From: Parabacteroides goldsteinii DSM 19448 = WAL 12034
GTDB lineage: Bacteria > Bacteroidota > Bacteroidia > Bacteroidales > Tannerellaceae
Assembly (NCBI RefSeq): GCF_000969835.1
Contig: NZ_KQ033912.1
Location: 1,196,216 to 1,260,215 of the forward strand
Direction: 5' to 3'
DNA: 64,000 bases
Under the pieces are notes generated by a model that saw only the letters and a program-made list of their open reading frames with translations, did not search any database and was not told the DNA's origin. Shown one piece after another: positions 33,099 through 43,872 of the stretch (position 1 is its first letter; each line of letters opens with the position of its first letter). The translations under genes were made by a program, and so were the position numbers.

Positions 33099-33187
33099 CC
33101 TTAAATAGTATCATCAAAACTAAATGTTATGTCAAAATTTCTTATTCTACATACTTTCTAAAACTTATCTGAATTTTAGTTGTTTAA

Positions 33188-34492
33188 ATTCATAAAGAGA
33201 ACAAGGTAAAAGGTGGCAACGGTAAATTCTCCAGCCTGGCACTTTACATATTCAACAAGGAAAACGGCGTATGCGAATACTCGGAATTAATCCCGGTTAT
33301 CACTCCGCAATACGTGGACGAGTTAACCCGGTCAATTCAGGTCTCACCACAGGATAAAATCATCTATGCCATCGGCAATTACAACGACGAGGATAAAGTT
33401 TATTCGATGATACCCGACGGTTCCAAACTCTTGCCGAAGTTGGAAACGATGACTATATCGAACAAGAACGGGTTTAAAGATACAAACCTATTGATGGTCG
33501 GAAAACAGGTGGTTCAAATCGACGGTCTTGTGACAGATGCCACTATTCCAATGGAAAGACTCGTTGCCCGCCTGGATGTATATATGTTCAAAAGCAGAAG
33601 GTTAGAGAACAACACGGTTATTTTAAAGTCCATCGAACTGGTCAACCAAATAACCAATACACGGGGAGAATATCAGAATACGATCATGGTATCGCCGGTC
33701 GAAACTCAAAATGACCTCAGAACGATCAGTAGCAACAATGTACTGGGAGTCATGCCGGATGATATGTCAGGAATTATTCCCGCCAATGCGACGGAATCTT
33801 TTTACAGTTACCAGAATATTGCTGCATCGGCAGACCCTGATCCAAACGTTACTCCTTACCTGTTGATAACAGCAGACATAGACGGGGTGAGCCACCGGTA
33901 TAAGGGGTACATCACCGACAACGGACAAACAACCGATAAGTACAGTCTGAAACGCAACACGGTCTACCGCATTATCGCGATGCTTGATAATCCGGATAAT
34001 CTGCTGATACTTAAAACAACCACTTTGCCGTGGACGAAATCATCCTCACAGATCGGCCATGTGGTTAATGAGGGAGATTACAGCTTCAGTGCCAATAACA
34101 CGGAAGCAGCAACAGGAATCGTACAGTATCCTTATGTGCTGAACGGTGAATCACAGAACAGTACATCGTATGCCAGTTATAACTTCAAACTGACGGCCCC
34201 GGCCGGAGCTGTCTGGACAGCGACACTGACAAACGGCCTGGAGTTTACTTTCGGAACGGAAGGTTCTACCAATGGCAAACTTGCCATATCGAAAGGGATT
34301 GCCGGCGACAATACATATGAAATCAAGGTAGGAGCTTCCAGACCCTGGAACAGCCAGGAAAGGAAAGTCTATCTCTATATCACCGCCGAAGGGCAAAAGT
34401 TAAAGATCAATCCGGTCCGCAGCAACGGACAGCGGGCGCTGCCGGGTAACAACGACACGGATATTCTGATCACACAAACAGAATATAAATAA
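33188..34492 (+). pseudogene. Fimbrillin (Mfa1/FimA-like) gene lacking its 5' end
   Basis: The frame is open from 33188, directly after an in-frame stop at 33185-33187, to 34492. The first possible start is a GTG at 33314, giving 392 residues. Sequence before the GTG still reads like fimbrillin (NGKFSSLALYIFNKENGVCEY, VITPQYVDELT), so the true coding region began further upstream. The expected signal peptide, lipobox and first beta strands, roughly 50-60 residues, are missing. The rest is intact: 'VDGLVTDATIPMERLVARLDVYMFKSRRLENNT', 'YRIIAMLDNPDNLLILKTTTLPWTKSSSQ' and the C-terminal 'DTDILITQTEYK'. Without a signal the product could not be exported. A short relic ATG (33129) with early stops lies just upstream. 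Confidence 0.7.
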
Positions 34493-34507
34493 AAGGAGAA
34501 AAGGGTT

Positions 34508-36502
34508 ATGAAACGAAATAATATCTACATCATTCAATTGATATCGGCACTGGTCCTGCTGTTCTCTTCCTGTAGCCAGGAGGAACTGATGGACCAGCCG
34601 GAGGCTGTATCCGGTTCCGGCAAGATAGCCCTCCGGCTATCCCTGTCGCAACCGGCCGTCACCCGGGCCGATACGGAAGTTGGAGAAAATGATCTGAATG
34701 AAAACCTGATCAAGACACTGGACGTTTTCATTTACAGGGAAGAGCAGGAAACTTGTTCTTTCTACCAGCATATCACCCCTTCTCCGGAGCAGACAGGAAG
34801 CGGGGAATATACCGCAACACTGCATGCTACGCAGGATCAGTTTGTCCAGAATGCAACTTATAATACTTATGTGGTATCCAACTATTCCGGGAGCATACCG
34901 GCTGGCGGACTTAGCCGCTCAGACCTGAAGGCATTGAATGTATCAGCATTGAATCCCGATAAAATACAGGACAGTTTTCTGATGGACGGTACTGCCGCCA
35001 ATATCCTGAATGACGGACGTGTCGTTAACAAGGAAATTGCAGTCTCACTGAAACGGGCAGCATCAAAAATCAGGGTATCGACAGCCTATACGAACAGCTT
35101 CTCGGCTTTCGCCGGCGGAACCATCAGCAAAAAGCTGTTCCAGTACGCAACAAATATCTCCGTACTGGAAAACGGTAATCCGGTTGTTCCTCAGTTACAA
35201 AGTATGTCCGGTTTTACCGGTATTACCCCCGGTACGGGAACAGATAAAATTGTTGTCTATTCCTATCCGAACGACTGGAGCCTGAAGAAACAGAATGAAA
35301 CCTATCTGATAGTCAACATCCCGGCAACAGGCCCTGATGGCAAGGAGTATGCACAGAACTATTATAAAGTGCCTGTCAACTTCCGTATTCCGGCCGATGA
35401 TACGGCAAATCCATCCGAAGAACAGGAGGCTGAACGTAATGCAATATACAGATTAGAACGCAACCACCTGTACGACATAACAGTTCTGGTAGACCAGCCG
35501 GGATCACCCACTCCTGAGACTGCAATCGAGATCAGTGCCAATTATGTGATAAAAGACTGGACAACCAAAGAGGTGATCGTTGCAGTGGAAGGTTTCAACT
35601 TTATCTATGTAGAGGATACAAATATAAAGTTACCTAACAGCACTAAATTTACAACCACGTTCCAGTCATCCACACCGGATGTCGAAGTATCTGATATAGC
35701 TGTCAATGGCAAGGAGATCGTAAACGGCAGTGAAGGAGTTTTTATCAACTATTCGCATAATGTAAAAACCGGTGATATCATCATAGTCAGCGCATTACCT
35801 GAAAACTTCGTTGCCAAAGAGATCACTTTCATCGTAAAAAACGGCGTAGGTCTGACACAGAAAGTAACGGTTTTACAATATCCCGCCTTATATATAGGCT
35901 CTGATATTTCCGCCGACGCACCGGGCGGTAGCCAGGGACAGAACAATAATAAGATGTTCGTGATCGGTTCTTTCGTTGCCGACTTCTCTTCCCTACCCGA
36001 TCCGGATGAGTTTGACGAAGATTTCGGAAGCGGATACACCCATTATGCAGCCAATCCTGCATTAGGTAAATCATATGCAGAATATATCAGAAACAATGCC
36101 GTATTAGGAAATCCGCTGACAGACAGCGAGGGCCAGACCATCGATACGGAAGAAAACAACCGCCGTATATCGCCACGTCTTATGCTGGCATCCCAGCACG
36201 GGGTGACAACGGCAGACAGCTATACGAACTCAAGGGATAAATGCGCAGCATATGTGGAAAACGATGCCACCACCAATGAAAGGTATTCGGATTGGCGTAT
36301 GCCTACCCTGGCTGAGGTCTATCTGATCGATGTACTTCAGAATATCAAGGTGGCAGAAGTAAAAAAGATCTTGGAAGGTAGCTGGTACTGGAGTGCCAGG
36401 GCCAGTTCTGCCGTACAGTTCATGGACCCCAGAGTGGGTAATACAAATTCTTTCAATGCACTGCACTCGTCAGTTCGTTGTGTCAGGGATGTTAAATTCT
36501 AA
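34508..36502 (+). CDS. Fimbrial lipoprotein with C-terminal 'WRMP' domain
   Basis: A 664-residue lipoprotein, Cys at residue 22 (ALVLLFSSCSQEELM). The N-terminal 300 residues are fimbrillin-like: KIALRLSLSQPAVTRAD.., LIKTLDVFIYREEQ.., VNKEIAVSLKRAASKIRVSTAY, and 'YRLERNHLYDITVLVDQPGS..ISANYVIKDWTTKEVIVAVEG', the form of Mfa1-like and DUF4906-type subunits. The final 150 residues (RISPRLMLASQHGVTTAD..YSDWRMPTLAEVYLIDVLQN..GSWYWSARASSAVQFM..SSVRCVRDVKF) form a separate domain with the 'DWRMPTxxE..YWS..RCVRD' pattern, common on accessory or tip subunits and possibly carbohydrate-binding. It begins 15 bases after the truncated fimbrillin, in the same operon. Confidence 0.8.
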   Translation: MKRNNIYIIQLISALVLLFSSCSQEELMDQPEAVSGSGKIALRLSLSQPAVTRADTEVGENDLNENLIKTLDVFIYREEQETCSFYQHITPSPEQTGSGEYTATLHATQDQFVQNATYNTYVVSNYSGSIPAGGLSRSDLKALNVSALNPDKIQDSFLMDGTAANILNDGRVVNKEIAVSLKRAASKIRVSTAYTNSFSAFAGGTISKKLFQYATNISVLENGNPVVPQLQSMSGFTGITPGTGTDKIVVYSYPNDWSLKKQNETYLIVNIPATGPDGKEYAQNYYKVPVNFRIPADDTANPSEEQEAERNAIYRLERNHLYDITVLVDQPGSPTPETAIEISANYVIKDWTTKEVIVAVEGFNFIYVEDTNIKLPNSTKFTTTFQSSTPDVEVSDIAVNGKEIVNGSEGVFINYSHNVKTGDIIIVSALPENFVAKEITFIVKNGVGLTQKVTVLQYPALYIGSDISADAPGGSQGQNNNKMFVIGSFVADFSSLPDPDEFDEDFGSGYTHYAANPALGKSYAEYIRNNAVLGNPLTDSEGQTIDTEENNRRISPRLMLASQHGVTTADSYTNSRDKCAAYVENDATTNERYSDWRMPTLAEVYLIDVLQNIKVAEVKKILEGSWYWSARASSAVQFMDPRVGNTNSFNALHSSVRCVRDVKF

Positions 36503-36514
36503 AATAGAAATGTT

Positions 36515-38659
36515 ATGAAAAATGTTATCATATATTTAATGGCTTCACTTGCATTGTTCGCCTGTCAGAATGAACTTGAAGTGGAGAAAGCAACGAAACC
36601 GGGCAAAGAGCTTTTGCGGGTATCGGTAAACATCCCGGAATATAGGATTGCCACACGTGCGGCCTCTTTCGAAAACAACCTCTCGGATGTCTGGTTGCTG
36701 GCGTTCGACCGGAACGGACTGTTCCTTGAACGTGTTCAGGCAACCGAACTGAACAGCGGGGAGGCAGACGGTGTAGGCAGCGGTTCTTTTAAAGCAGAAG
36801 TACCCGAAGAAACAGGGATCATCCATGTGGTAGCCAACTACGACAACTGGTCTTCCTTCAACGACAATGCTTCCCTGCAAAAAGATGAAAAGGAAGTAAT
36901 GCCTTCTTTATATGGCAATAAAATGGTTTTCTGGGGAAGAAGTGAAGTTACTTCTTCTTCTTTATCCGTGACACTTTTCCGTAATCAGGCCAAAGTGACG
37001 GTGCAAAACGAAGCATCCAACTTTACGGTTACCGGTTATGCGCTCGGCAATATGGCAACCAGCGGTACTGTTGTGCCGTTTATGCCGGAGATGACTCCAA
37101 ACCCGTTCATCATACAGGATAATGCCACCACGTTGCCTCTGGGTACGCTCTCTAAAACAAGCCAGAGCGATGCGGACTGCAACCTGGAAGCCAAATATAT
37201 GTTCGAGAATCCTAACTACTTCAATGACCAGTCTTATCTTATTATCAAAGGCCACCTGGAAGGAGGAGGTCCGGAACTGTATTACAAAATACAGTTCCTG
37301 GACACCGATAAAAAACCTTATACGATCGTCAGAAACTTTCAGTATAAAGTCATAATCAATTCATTCAGTGACCAGGCTAATGGTAGTACGACTTTTGCGG
37401 ATGCCAAAAATTCGGAAGTATCCAATAACATCTATGCCGAAGTCTTCAAGGATTCACCCTCTATCTCCGACAGCGACAATAACCGGCTGACGGTAAGCAG
37501 GCTGAATTTCCTGTTCACACAGGGTGGCACGCTGAACGTTGCAGCACATTATACGGAAAACGAAGTGCTGAACGATAGCAAGATCAGTGTCTCGGTACAG
37601 GAAGACAGAGGTAGTATCATCAGCAGCCTGTCGTACGACGGTAACGGGAATATCACAGCCCGTGTCGCCAAAGTTTCAGCCGGCCAAAATGAAGCGACCC
37701 TATTGGTGAAGGCGGGGGAACTCTCCCGTATAATCACTGTTACTTCCAGTACATTATATAGTTTCGACCCGGCCGCCTTATCTCCTGAATTATATACCGG
37801 CAAAGATCAGGATATGACTTTATCATTCCGCATACCGGATGTTATTCCAAACTATCTGTATCCTTTGAAATGCGAAGTGACGACAAAGTACTTGTATCCG
37901 GTAGAGCCGAACAAGAACCTGGAAATAGCATTCGAGGACGGCGTCTATAAATATGTATACTGGGTATACAGTCCCGGCATTAAAGAACTGAGTTTTAAAA
38001 CAAGCCTGGACAACAGCAACGAAACAATAACGATAGAGAACGATTATTTCAAAACGGCTGAAGTCAAACTGATATCGCGTCAGTTTGAAGGAGTATCTGT
38101 CAATGGAAATAACATGGTAACCTATGGAGCAGGCAATTCTGCCACCCTCAAATTTACCATTCCCGAATATCCGGATTATCCTCCGACATATCTGCTGACT
38201 GTATTTATTGCAACAAAGAATTTGACTACGTCTCAGGCAGGCTGGAATGCCGTAAACGGTGGGTATAGCTATACTTACAACATGGCACCAACCGGAGAGC
38301 AGACCGTTCAGTTCAAATCGGTCCAGCCTGACAGCCGTGAACAAATAGTCATCAGTGCTCCGGGATTCAGCAATGCAACTATTGCGGTTGACAATTACTT
38401 GGCTGCCAATATCGGTGTTTCGGGAGAATTGCGTGCCGTCTATAACGGACTGACATACACACTCCAGAGTCGTTCCGCAACATCATCCAACACTAGTATT
38501 ATCAATAATTTCACAACCAACAGGAGTAGTATGTATAACATCACCGTAAAATCCGGCAACAAACTTTCGGATACGGTTACAATAACCTGTTACGGTTATA
38601 CCGGTTCATTTACAGTAGGAGAACTGCTTACAGGAATGCGTTTAAATTTATATCAATAA
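36515..38659 (+). CDS. Large fimbrial lipoprotein (DUF4906-like subunit)
   Basis: A 714-residue lipoprotein with signal MKNVIIYLMASLALFAC, lipid Cys at residue 17. The N-terminal half follows the DUF4906 / fimbrial pattern: LLRVSVNIPEYRIATRAASFENNLSDVWLLAFDRNGLFLERVQ, then 'IIHVVANYDNW', 'VTLFRNQAKVTVQNEASNFTVTGYALGNM', and 'YYKIQFLDTDKKPYTIVRNFQYKVIINSF'. Residues 320-714 add about four Ig-like beta domains ('LTVSRLNFLFTQGGTLNVAAHY', 'FKTAEVKLISRQFEGVSVNGNN'), making it the longest subunit; a tip or shaft-end role is likely. It starts 12 bases after the preceding gene and ends the operon before a terminator. Confidence 0.8.
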   Translation: MKNVIIYLMASLALFACQNELEVEKATKPGKELLRVSVNIPEYRIATRAASFENNLSDVWLLAFDRNGLFLERVQATELNSGEADGVGSGSFKAEVPEETGIIHVVANYDNWSSFNDNASLQKDEKEVMPSLYGNKMVFWGRSEVTSSSLSVTLFRNQAKVTVQNEASNFTVTGYALGNMATSGTVVPFMPEMTPNPFIIQDNATTLPLGTLSKTSQSDADCNLEAKYMFENPNYFNDQSYLIIKGHLEGGGPELYYKIQFLDTDKKPYTIVRNFQYKVIINSFSDQANGSTTFADAKNSEVSNNIYAEVFKDSPSISDSDNNRLTVSRLNFLFTQGGTLNVAAHYTENEVLNDSKISVSVQEDRGSIISSLSYDGNGNITARVAKVSAGQNEATLLVKAGELSRIITVTSSTLYSFDPAALSPELYTGKDQDMTLSFRIPDVIPNYLYPLKCEVTTKYLYPVEPNKNLEIAFEDGVYKYVYWVYSPGIKELSFKTSLDNSNETITIENDYFKTAEVKLISRQFEGVSVNGNNMVTYGAGNSATLKFTIPEYPDYPPTYLLTVFIATKNLTTSQAGWNAVNGGYSYTYNMAPTGEQTVQFKSVQPDSREQIVISAPGFSNATIAVDNYLAANIGVSGELRAVYNGLTYTLQSRSATSSNTSIINNFTTNRSSMYNITVKSGNKLSDTVTITCYGYTGSFTVGELLTGMRLNLYQ

Positions 38660-38703
38660 AAGGGAGAAAATCCGGGATGGATTTTCATTACTGGTTAAGT
38701 GAG

Positions 38704-38743
38704 AGAAGGACTGTACAAGCATATTTGCAAGTATGGTCCTTCT
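38704..38743 (+). terminator. Terminator of the fimbrial locus
   Basis: agaaggac (38704-38711) pairs with gtccttct (38736-38743), followed by atatttt. It lies 45 bases past the last fimbrial stop codon. Confidence 0.7.
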
Positions 38744-38763
38744 ATATTTTAATTCACAATTTC

Positions 38764-38794
38764 TTTACTATATGAATTATTTAATCTATTTTTG
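38764..38794 (+). promoter_or_regulatory. Promoter of the BRO-N gene
   Basis: TTTA at 38764-38767, a 19-base spacer and TATTTTTG at 38787-38794 match the Bacteroidota consensus. The start codon at 38842 follows 48 bases later. Confidence 0.6.
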
Positions 38795-38841
38795 TCCACA
38801 TAAATAAATATACCATTTAGCAACCACTTACAAAACAGACT

Positions 38842-39690
38842 ATGACAAAAAAAGAAGCAATCAAATTTTTTGAGGAAAAGAAAGTCCGCACCCTCTGGGA
38901 TGACGAAACTGAAGAATGGTACTTTTCAATAATCGATGTGATAGCAGTCCTAACGGAAAGTGATAATCCCCGCAAATATTGGAGCGTATTAAAGACAAGG
39001 CTTAGAAAAGAAGGCAATGAAACGGCTACAAATTGTAGCCAGTTGAAAATGCCTTCACTTGATGGTAAAATGAGATTGACAGATGTAGCGACTACCGAAC
39101 AACTTTTTCGCCTTATCCAATCTATACCTTCTCCCAAAGCCGAACCATTCAAACTTTGGATAGCCCAGATTGCCAAAGAACGATTAGATCAGATGCAGGA
39201 CCCGGAACTATCCATCGAACAAGCTATGATGGATTATAAACGTCTCGGATATTCCGATAGCTGGATAAACCAACGATTAAAATCCATCGAAATCCGCAAG
39301 GACCTAACCGATGAATGGAAGAAACACAATTTACAGGAAGACATACAATTCGCAACACTTACTGATATTATCTATAAAACGTGGGCAGGAAAAACAGCCA
39401 AAGAGTACAAACAATTCAAAGGATTGAAAAAAGAGAATCTACGGGATAATATGACAAATACGGAACTTGTTCTCAATATGCTAGCAGAAGCGGCAACAAC
39501 AGATTTGTCAAAAGAAAAGGACCCCAAAGAATTTCAGGAACATGCAAACATAGCACACCAGGGAGGAAAAGTTGCCCAAGTTGCCCGTGAACAACTAGAA
39601 AGTCAACTGGGACATTCCGTCGTTTCACCCCTCAATGCAAAAACGACACTCGGATTGAATAAAGAAAACAAAAAAGGCCATACTTCCTAA
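38842..39690 (+). CDS. BRO-N domain protein, DinD-like
   Basis: A 282-residue cytoplasmic protein. Residues 1-110 match the BRO-N / antirepressor fold (KVRTLWDDETEEWYFSIIDVIAVLTESDNPRKYWSVLKTRLRKEG, 'LRLTDVATTEQLFRLIQSIPSPKAEPFKLWIA'). Residues 110-282 resemble DinD: 'SIEQAMMDYKRLGYSDSWINQRLKSIEIRKDLTDEW', 'KTWAGKTAKEYKQFKGLKKENLRDNMTNTELVLNMLAEAAT', and EFQEHANIAHQGGKVAQVAREQLESQLGHSVVS. DinD of E. coli is an SOS-induced protein reported to inhibit RecA filaments, and BRO-N proteins are common in phages. The gene stands alone beside the 3' end of tRNA-Arg, so it may be a remnant of an integrated element; I see no integrase. Confidence 0.85.
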   Translation: MTKKEAIKFFEEKKVRTLWDDETEEWYFSIIDVIAVLTESDNPRKYWSVLKTRLRKEGNETATNCSQLKMPSLDGKMRLTDVATTEQLFRLIQSIPSPKAEPFKLWIAQIAKERLDQMQDPELSIEQAMMDYKRLGYSDSWINQRLKSIEIRKDLTDEWKKHNLQEDIQFATLTDIIYKTWAGKTAKEYKQFKGLKKENLRDNMTNTELVLNMLAEAATTDLSKEKDPKEFQEHANIAHQGGKVAQVAREQLESQLGHSVVSPLNAKTTLGLNKENKKGHTS

Positions 39691-39704
39691 AAGTATGGTC
39701 TTTT
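39676..39704 (+). terminator. Terminator overlapping the BRO-N stop codon
   Basis: ggccatactt (39676-39685) pairs with aagtatggtc (39691-39700) around a 5-base loop containing the TAA stop, followed by TTTT. The stem ends one base before the 3' end of the convergent tRNA-Arg. Confidence 0.75.
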
Positions 39705-39705
39705 G

Positions 39706-39777
39706 TACCCCCGAGCAGAATCGAACTGCTATCTAATGTTTAGGAAACATCTATTCTATCCGTTGAACTACAGGGGC
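39706..39777 (-). tRNA. tRNA-Arg (anticodon CCT)
   Basis: On the minus strand, GCCCCTG pairs with CGGGGGT (two G-U pairs), with A as discriminator. The D arm contains GTTCAACGGATAGAAT. The anticodon arm GATGT-TTCCTAA-ACATT gives anticodon CCT, reading AGG codons. The T arm contains GCAGTTCGATTCTGC. The length is 72 nt without an encoded CCA. The BRO-N gene converges on its 3' end. Confidence 0.93.
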
Positions 39778-39848
39778 AACTTTATATAAAGTGGGGGCAA
39801 AAGTATAATCTTTTCTGCAAACTGGCAAGTATTCAGGCAGTAATCTGA

Positions 39849-40574
39849 TCAATCAAAGAGACTTTGCATAACGGAGAGGGATTTTATTTCCGGAAAGTCC
39901 GGCAAATGCAGGCGATAATATTCAACGATACGATTGATAACTCCGACCCTATCCTGACGGGAAAAAGAATACAACGACATATTCTCAAAGCTGATTTTCA
40001 AGAGGCGGGCAAAGACCTGACTCTCTTCCCGGTTCAGATAATGCCGGTGCATGGGAATGCGATCCACAAAGACACCGTTCTGCATATCGAAATAACAACC
40101 CGTCGAATACGAATCGGCATTCGGATAAATCCCCATATAATGAAGCAGGCGGAGCAGGAACACCAGATGGAAATTTGCCACTCCCTTATCGGCATACTCT
40201 AACAAGTGGATGGATTCATATAAATAATCGAACAGTCGCTGGTCAGGCTCCGTATCCTTTACTACCCGGAACAATACTTCCGCCAGGAAAAGCGCCAGCA
40301 CATTCTTGACCGGATTACAAAAGACTTCAGTCAGCGGATAACACAACTTCGTCTCACGAATCCGGTGCAGGTCACGCTTATTCAGATGCTCCACCTCCAT
40401 CTCTAAAACCGAAAGGGGCATAAACAGCGCCCTGGAAACAGGCGACTTCTTTCCACGACTGCGCGCCACCAGATAAGAAGTACGACCGAACGCCTCCGTA
40501 TACATATATATAATAGAGTACTTATCGTTATAGGGGATGGCATGCAGGACGATCCCGCGTGTTTTACATAACAT
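39849..40574 (-). CDS. recO: DNA repair protein RecO
   Basis: RecO works with RecR (and RecF) to load RecA on SSB-coated single-stranded DNA in gap repair. The 241-residue product starts with the OB-fold segment MLCKTRGIVLHAIPYNDKYSIIYMYTEAFGRTSYLVAR. The helical region follows (VKNVLALFLAEVLFRVVKDTEPDQRLFDYLYESIHLLEYA and FHLVFLLRLLHYMGIYPN), typical of Bacteroidales RecO. It ends with a short Bacteroidales-style tail and lacks the four-Cys zinc site seen in some other RecO proteins. It is transcribed divergently from the DUF2721 gene, which starts 90 bases away. Confidence 0.93.
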   Translation of the reverse strand: MLCKTRGIVLHAIPYNDKYSIIYMYTEAFGRTSYLVARSRGKKSPVSRALFMPLSVLEMEVEHLNKRDLHRIRETKLCYPLTEVFCNPVKNVLALFLAEVLFRVVKDTEPDQRLFDYLYESIHLLEYADKGVANFHLVFLLRLLHYMGIYPNADSYSTGCYFDMQNGVFVDRIPMHRHYLNREESQVFARLLKISFENMSLYSFSRQDRVGVINRIVEYYRLHLPDFPEIKSLSVMQSLFD

Positions 40575-40663
40575 ATCTTCCGTTCTTTATCGGATACAAA
40601 GATACAAAACAACAAACTATTTACGATATTTGCAGGTTATAATACTATAAATACATTTGAGTT

Positions 40664-41053
40664 ATGTTAGATCTTACTACCCCGTCGCTTTTGTTTTCAG
40701 CCATATCATTAATATTACTGGCCTACACCAACCGTTTCCTGTCGTACGCCAGCGTGGTCCGCACATTGAAAGAAAAACACCAGCAGACACACGATCCGAA
40801 AGATATTGCACAGATTGCAAACCTCCGCAAACGGCTTTACCTGACCCGTTCGATGCAGATACTCGGGATACTCAGTCTGCTCCTTTGCGTAATTTCCATG
40901 TTCTTTATCTATATTTCATGGCAAATCATTGCCGCCTGGATATTCGGTGTCGCACTGCTGCTACTGGCCGCTTCCCTATGCGTATGTATCTGGGAAATAA
41001 ACATTTCCGTCAAGGCTCTCGAAATACATTTACAAGACATAAGTTCTAAATAG
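40664..41053 (+). CDS. DUF2721 family membrane protein
   Basis: A 129-residue protein with three hydrophobic segments (about residues 5-25, 60-82 and 84-108) and a charged loop between the first two (RTLKEKHQQTHDPKDIAQIANLRKRLYLTR). This is the layout of DUF2721 inner-membrane proteins. Function unknown. It is divergent from recO and lies ahead of the tRNA-Glu / rpsT unit, which has its own promoter. Confidence 0.85.
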   Translation: MLDLTTPSLLFSAISLILLAYTNRFLSYASVVRTLKEKHQQTHDPKDIAQIANLRKRLYLTRSMQILGILSLLLCVISMFFIYISWQIIAAWIFGVALLLLAASLCVCIWEINISVKALEIHLQDISSK

Positions 41054-41095
41054 AAGTTAAAACAAGAATATCTATTAAATTTTACCTTGAAATGT

Positions 41096-41126
41096 TTTGG
41101 TAGTTCAGGGAGAACATCTATCTTTG
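41096..41126 (+). promoter_or_regulatory. Strong promoter of the tRNA-Glu / rpsT / tRNA-Glu unit
   Basis: TTTG at 41096-41099, a 19-base spacer and TATCTTTG at 41119-41126 are an exact match to the Bacteroidota housekeeping consensus. The first tRNA begins 60 bases downstream. Confidence 0.85.
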
Positions 41127-41185
41127 CACTCGCAATCGGGAAATCAACAACCCCAGAGCGCTGAAAGTGAGAACTTTGACATGAT

Positions 41186-41257
41186 GGCCCATTCGTCTAT
41201 CGGTTAGGACGCAAGATTTTCATTCTTGAAAGAGGGGTTCGATTCCCCTATGGGCTA
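41186..41257 (+). tRNA. tRNA-Glu (anticodon TTC), first copy
   Basis: The acceptor GGCCCAT pairs with ATGGGCT, with A as discriminator. The anticodon loop ATTTTCATT gives TTC, and the T arm is AGGGGTTCGATTCCCCT. The length is 72 nt. It is identical to the copy at 41563-41634, with rpsT between them. Confidence 0.95.
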
Positions 41258-41298
41258 CAATAAACAAGATTAAAAATTCAATAAAGAATAGCTAAGAA

Positions 41299-41553
41299 AT
41301 GGCAAATCACAAGTCATCAATCAAAAGGATCAGACAGACCAACGCAAGACGTTTACATAACAGATACTATGCAAAAACTGCTAGAAATGCAATGCGTGTT
41401 TTGCGTGCTACTGAAGACAAAAACGAAGCTCAGGCTCTGTTACCGAAGGTGTGCTCTATGTTGGATAAGCTTGCTAAGAAAAACGTTATTCACAAGAATA
41501 AAGCTAGCAACCTGAAATCCAAATTGACAAAGCACGTTAACAAGCTTGCATAA
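41299..41553 (+). CDS. rpsT: 30S ribosomal protein S20
   Basis: An 84-residue, strongly basic protein that binds 16S rRNA early in small-subunit assembly. Typical S20 features are the start [23 protein letters not shown], the helical middle [42 protein letters not shown] and the C-terminal [15 protein letters not shown]. It lies 41 bases after one tRNA-Glu gene and 9 bases before an identical one. All three are therefore probably one transcript from the promoter at 41096, cut by tRNA processing enzymes. Confidence 0.97.
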   Translation: MANHKSSIKRIRQTNARRLHNRYYAKTARNAMRVLRATEDKNEAQALLPKVCSMLDKLAKKNVIHKNKASNLKSKLTKHVNKLA

Positions 41554-41562
41554 GGATATTTC

Positions 41563-41634
41563 GGCCCATTCGTCTATCGGTTAGGACGCAAGATTTTCAT
41601 TCTTGAAAGAGGGGTTCGATTCCCCTATGGGCTA
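41563..41634 (+). tRNA. tRNA-Glu (anticodon TTC), second copy
   Basis: Identical over 72 nt to the tRNA-Glu at 41186-41257, with the same TTC anticodon and T arm. It starts 9 bases past the rpsT stop codon and is probably released from the rpsT transcript. Confidence 0.95.
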
Positions 41635-41720
41635 CTTTACAGAAGCAGTCGGATCAATTGTGATTCGACTGCTTTGTTTTTATACCTCCCGTCACGCTTT
41701 CTCCACCCTGCTTTTTTTGC

Positions 41721-41770
41721 TATTTTCACTACATTTATACCATCTAAGTCAATTATTTTCACTACATTTG
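41721..41770 (+). promoter_or_regulatory. 16-bp direct repeat with -7 box upstream of gyrB
   Basis: tattttcactacattt occurs at 41721-41736 and again at 41754-41769, 33 bases apart. The second copy ends in a TACATTTG -7 box (41763-41770), about 52 bases before the gyrB start codon. The first copy has the near match TACATTTA. This could be a tandem promoter or a repeated regulator site; gyrB is supercoiling-controlled in many bacteria. Confidence 0.5.
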
Positions 41771-41791
41771 TTAGCATTTTTAGATATATAG

Positions 41792-43777
<1,986 letters not shown>

Positions 43778-43784
43778 TCAGCGG

Positions 43785-43862
43785 ACAATTAACAATAGAC
43801 AATTGACAATTTATTAGCGACTATCTATAATTGTCAGTTGTCAATTTCAATTGTCAATTAAA
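43785..43862. repeat. AT-rich inverted repeat cluster (caattgtcaatt-type)
   Basis: Several copies of acaattgaca and its reverse complement (attgtcaatt) lie in opposite orientation between gyrB and the peptidase fusion gene, able to form an imperfect hairpin. It resembles the attgaaa repeat before nagB and may serve as a terminator-like spacer. Translating it would add an unlikely 14-residue N-terminus to the next gene. Confidence 0.6.
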
Positions 43863-43872
43863 AAGTATAGTT

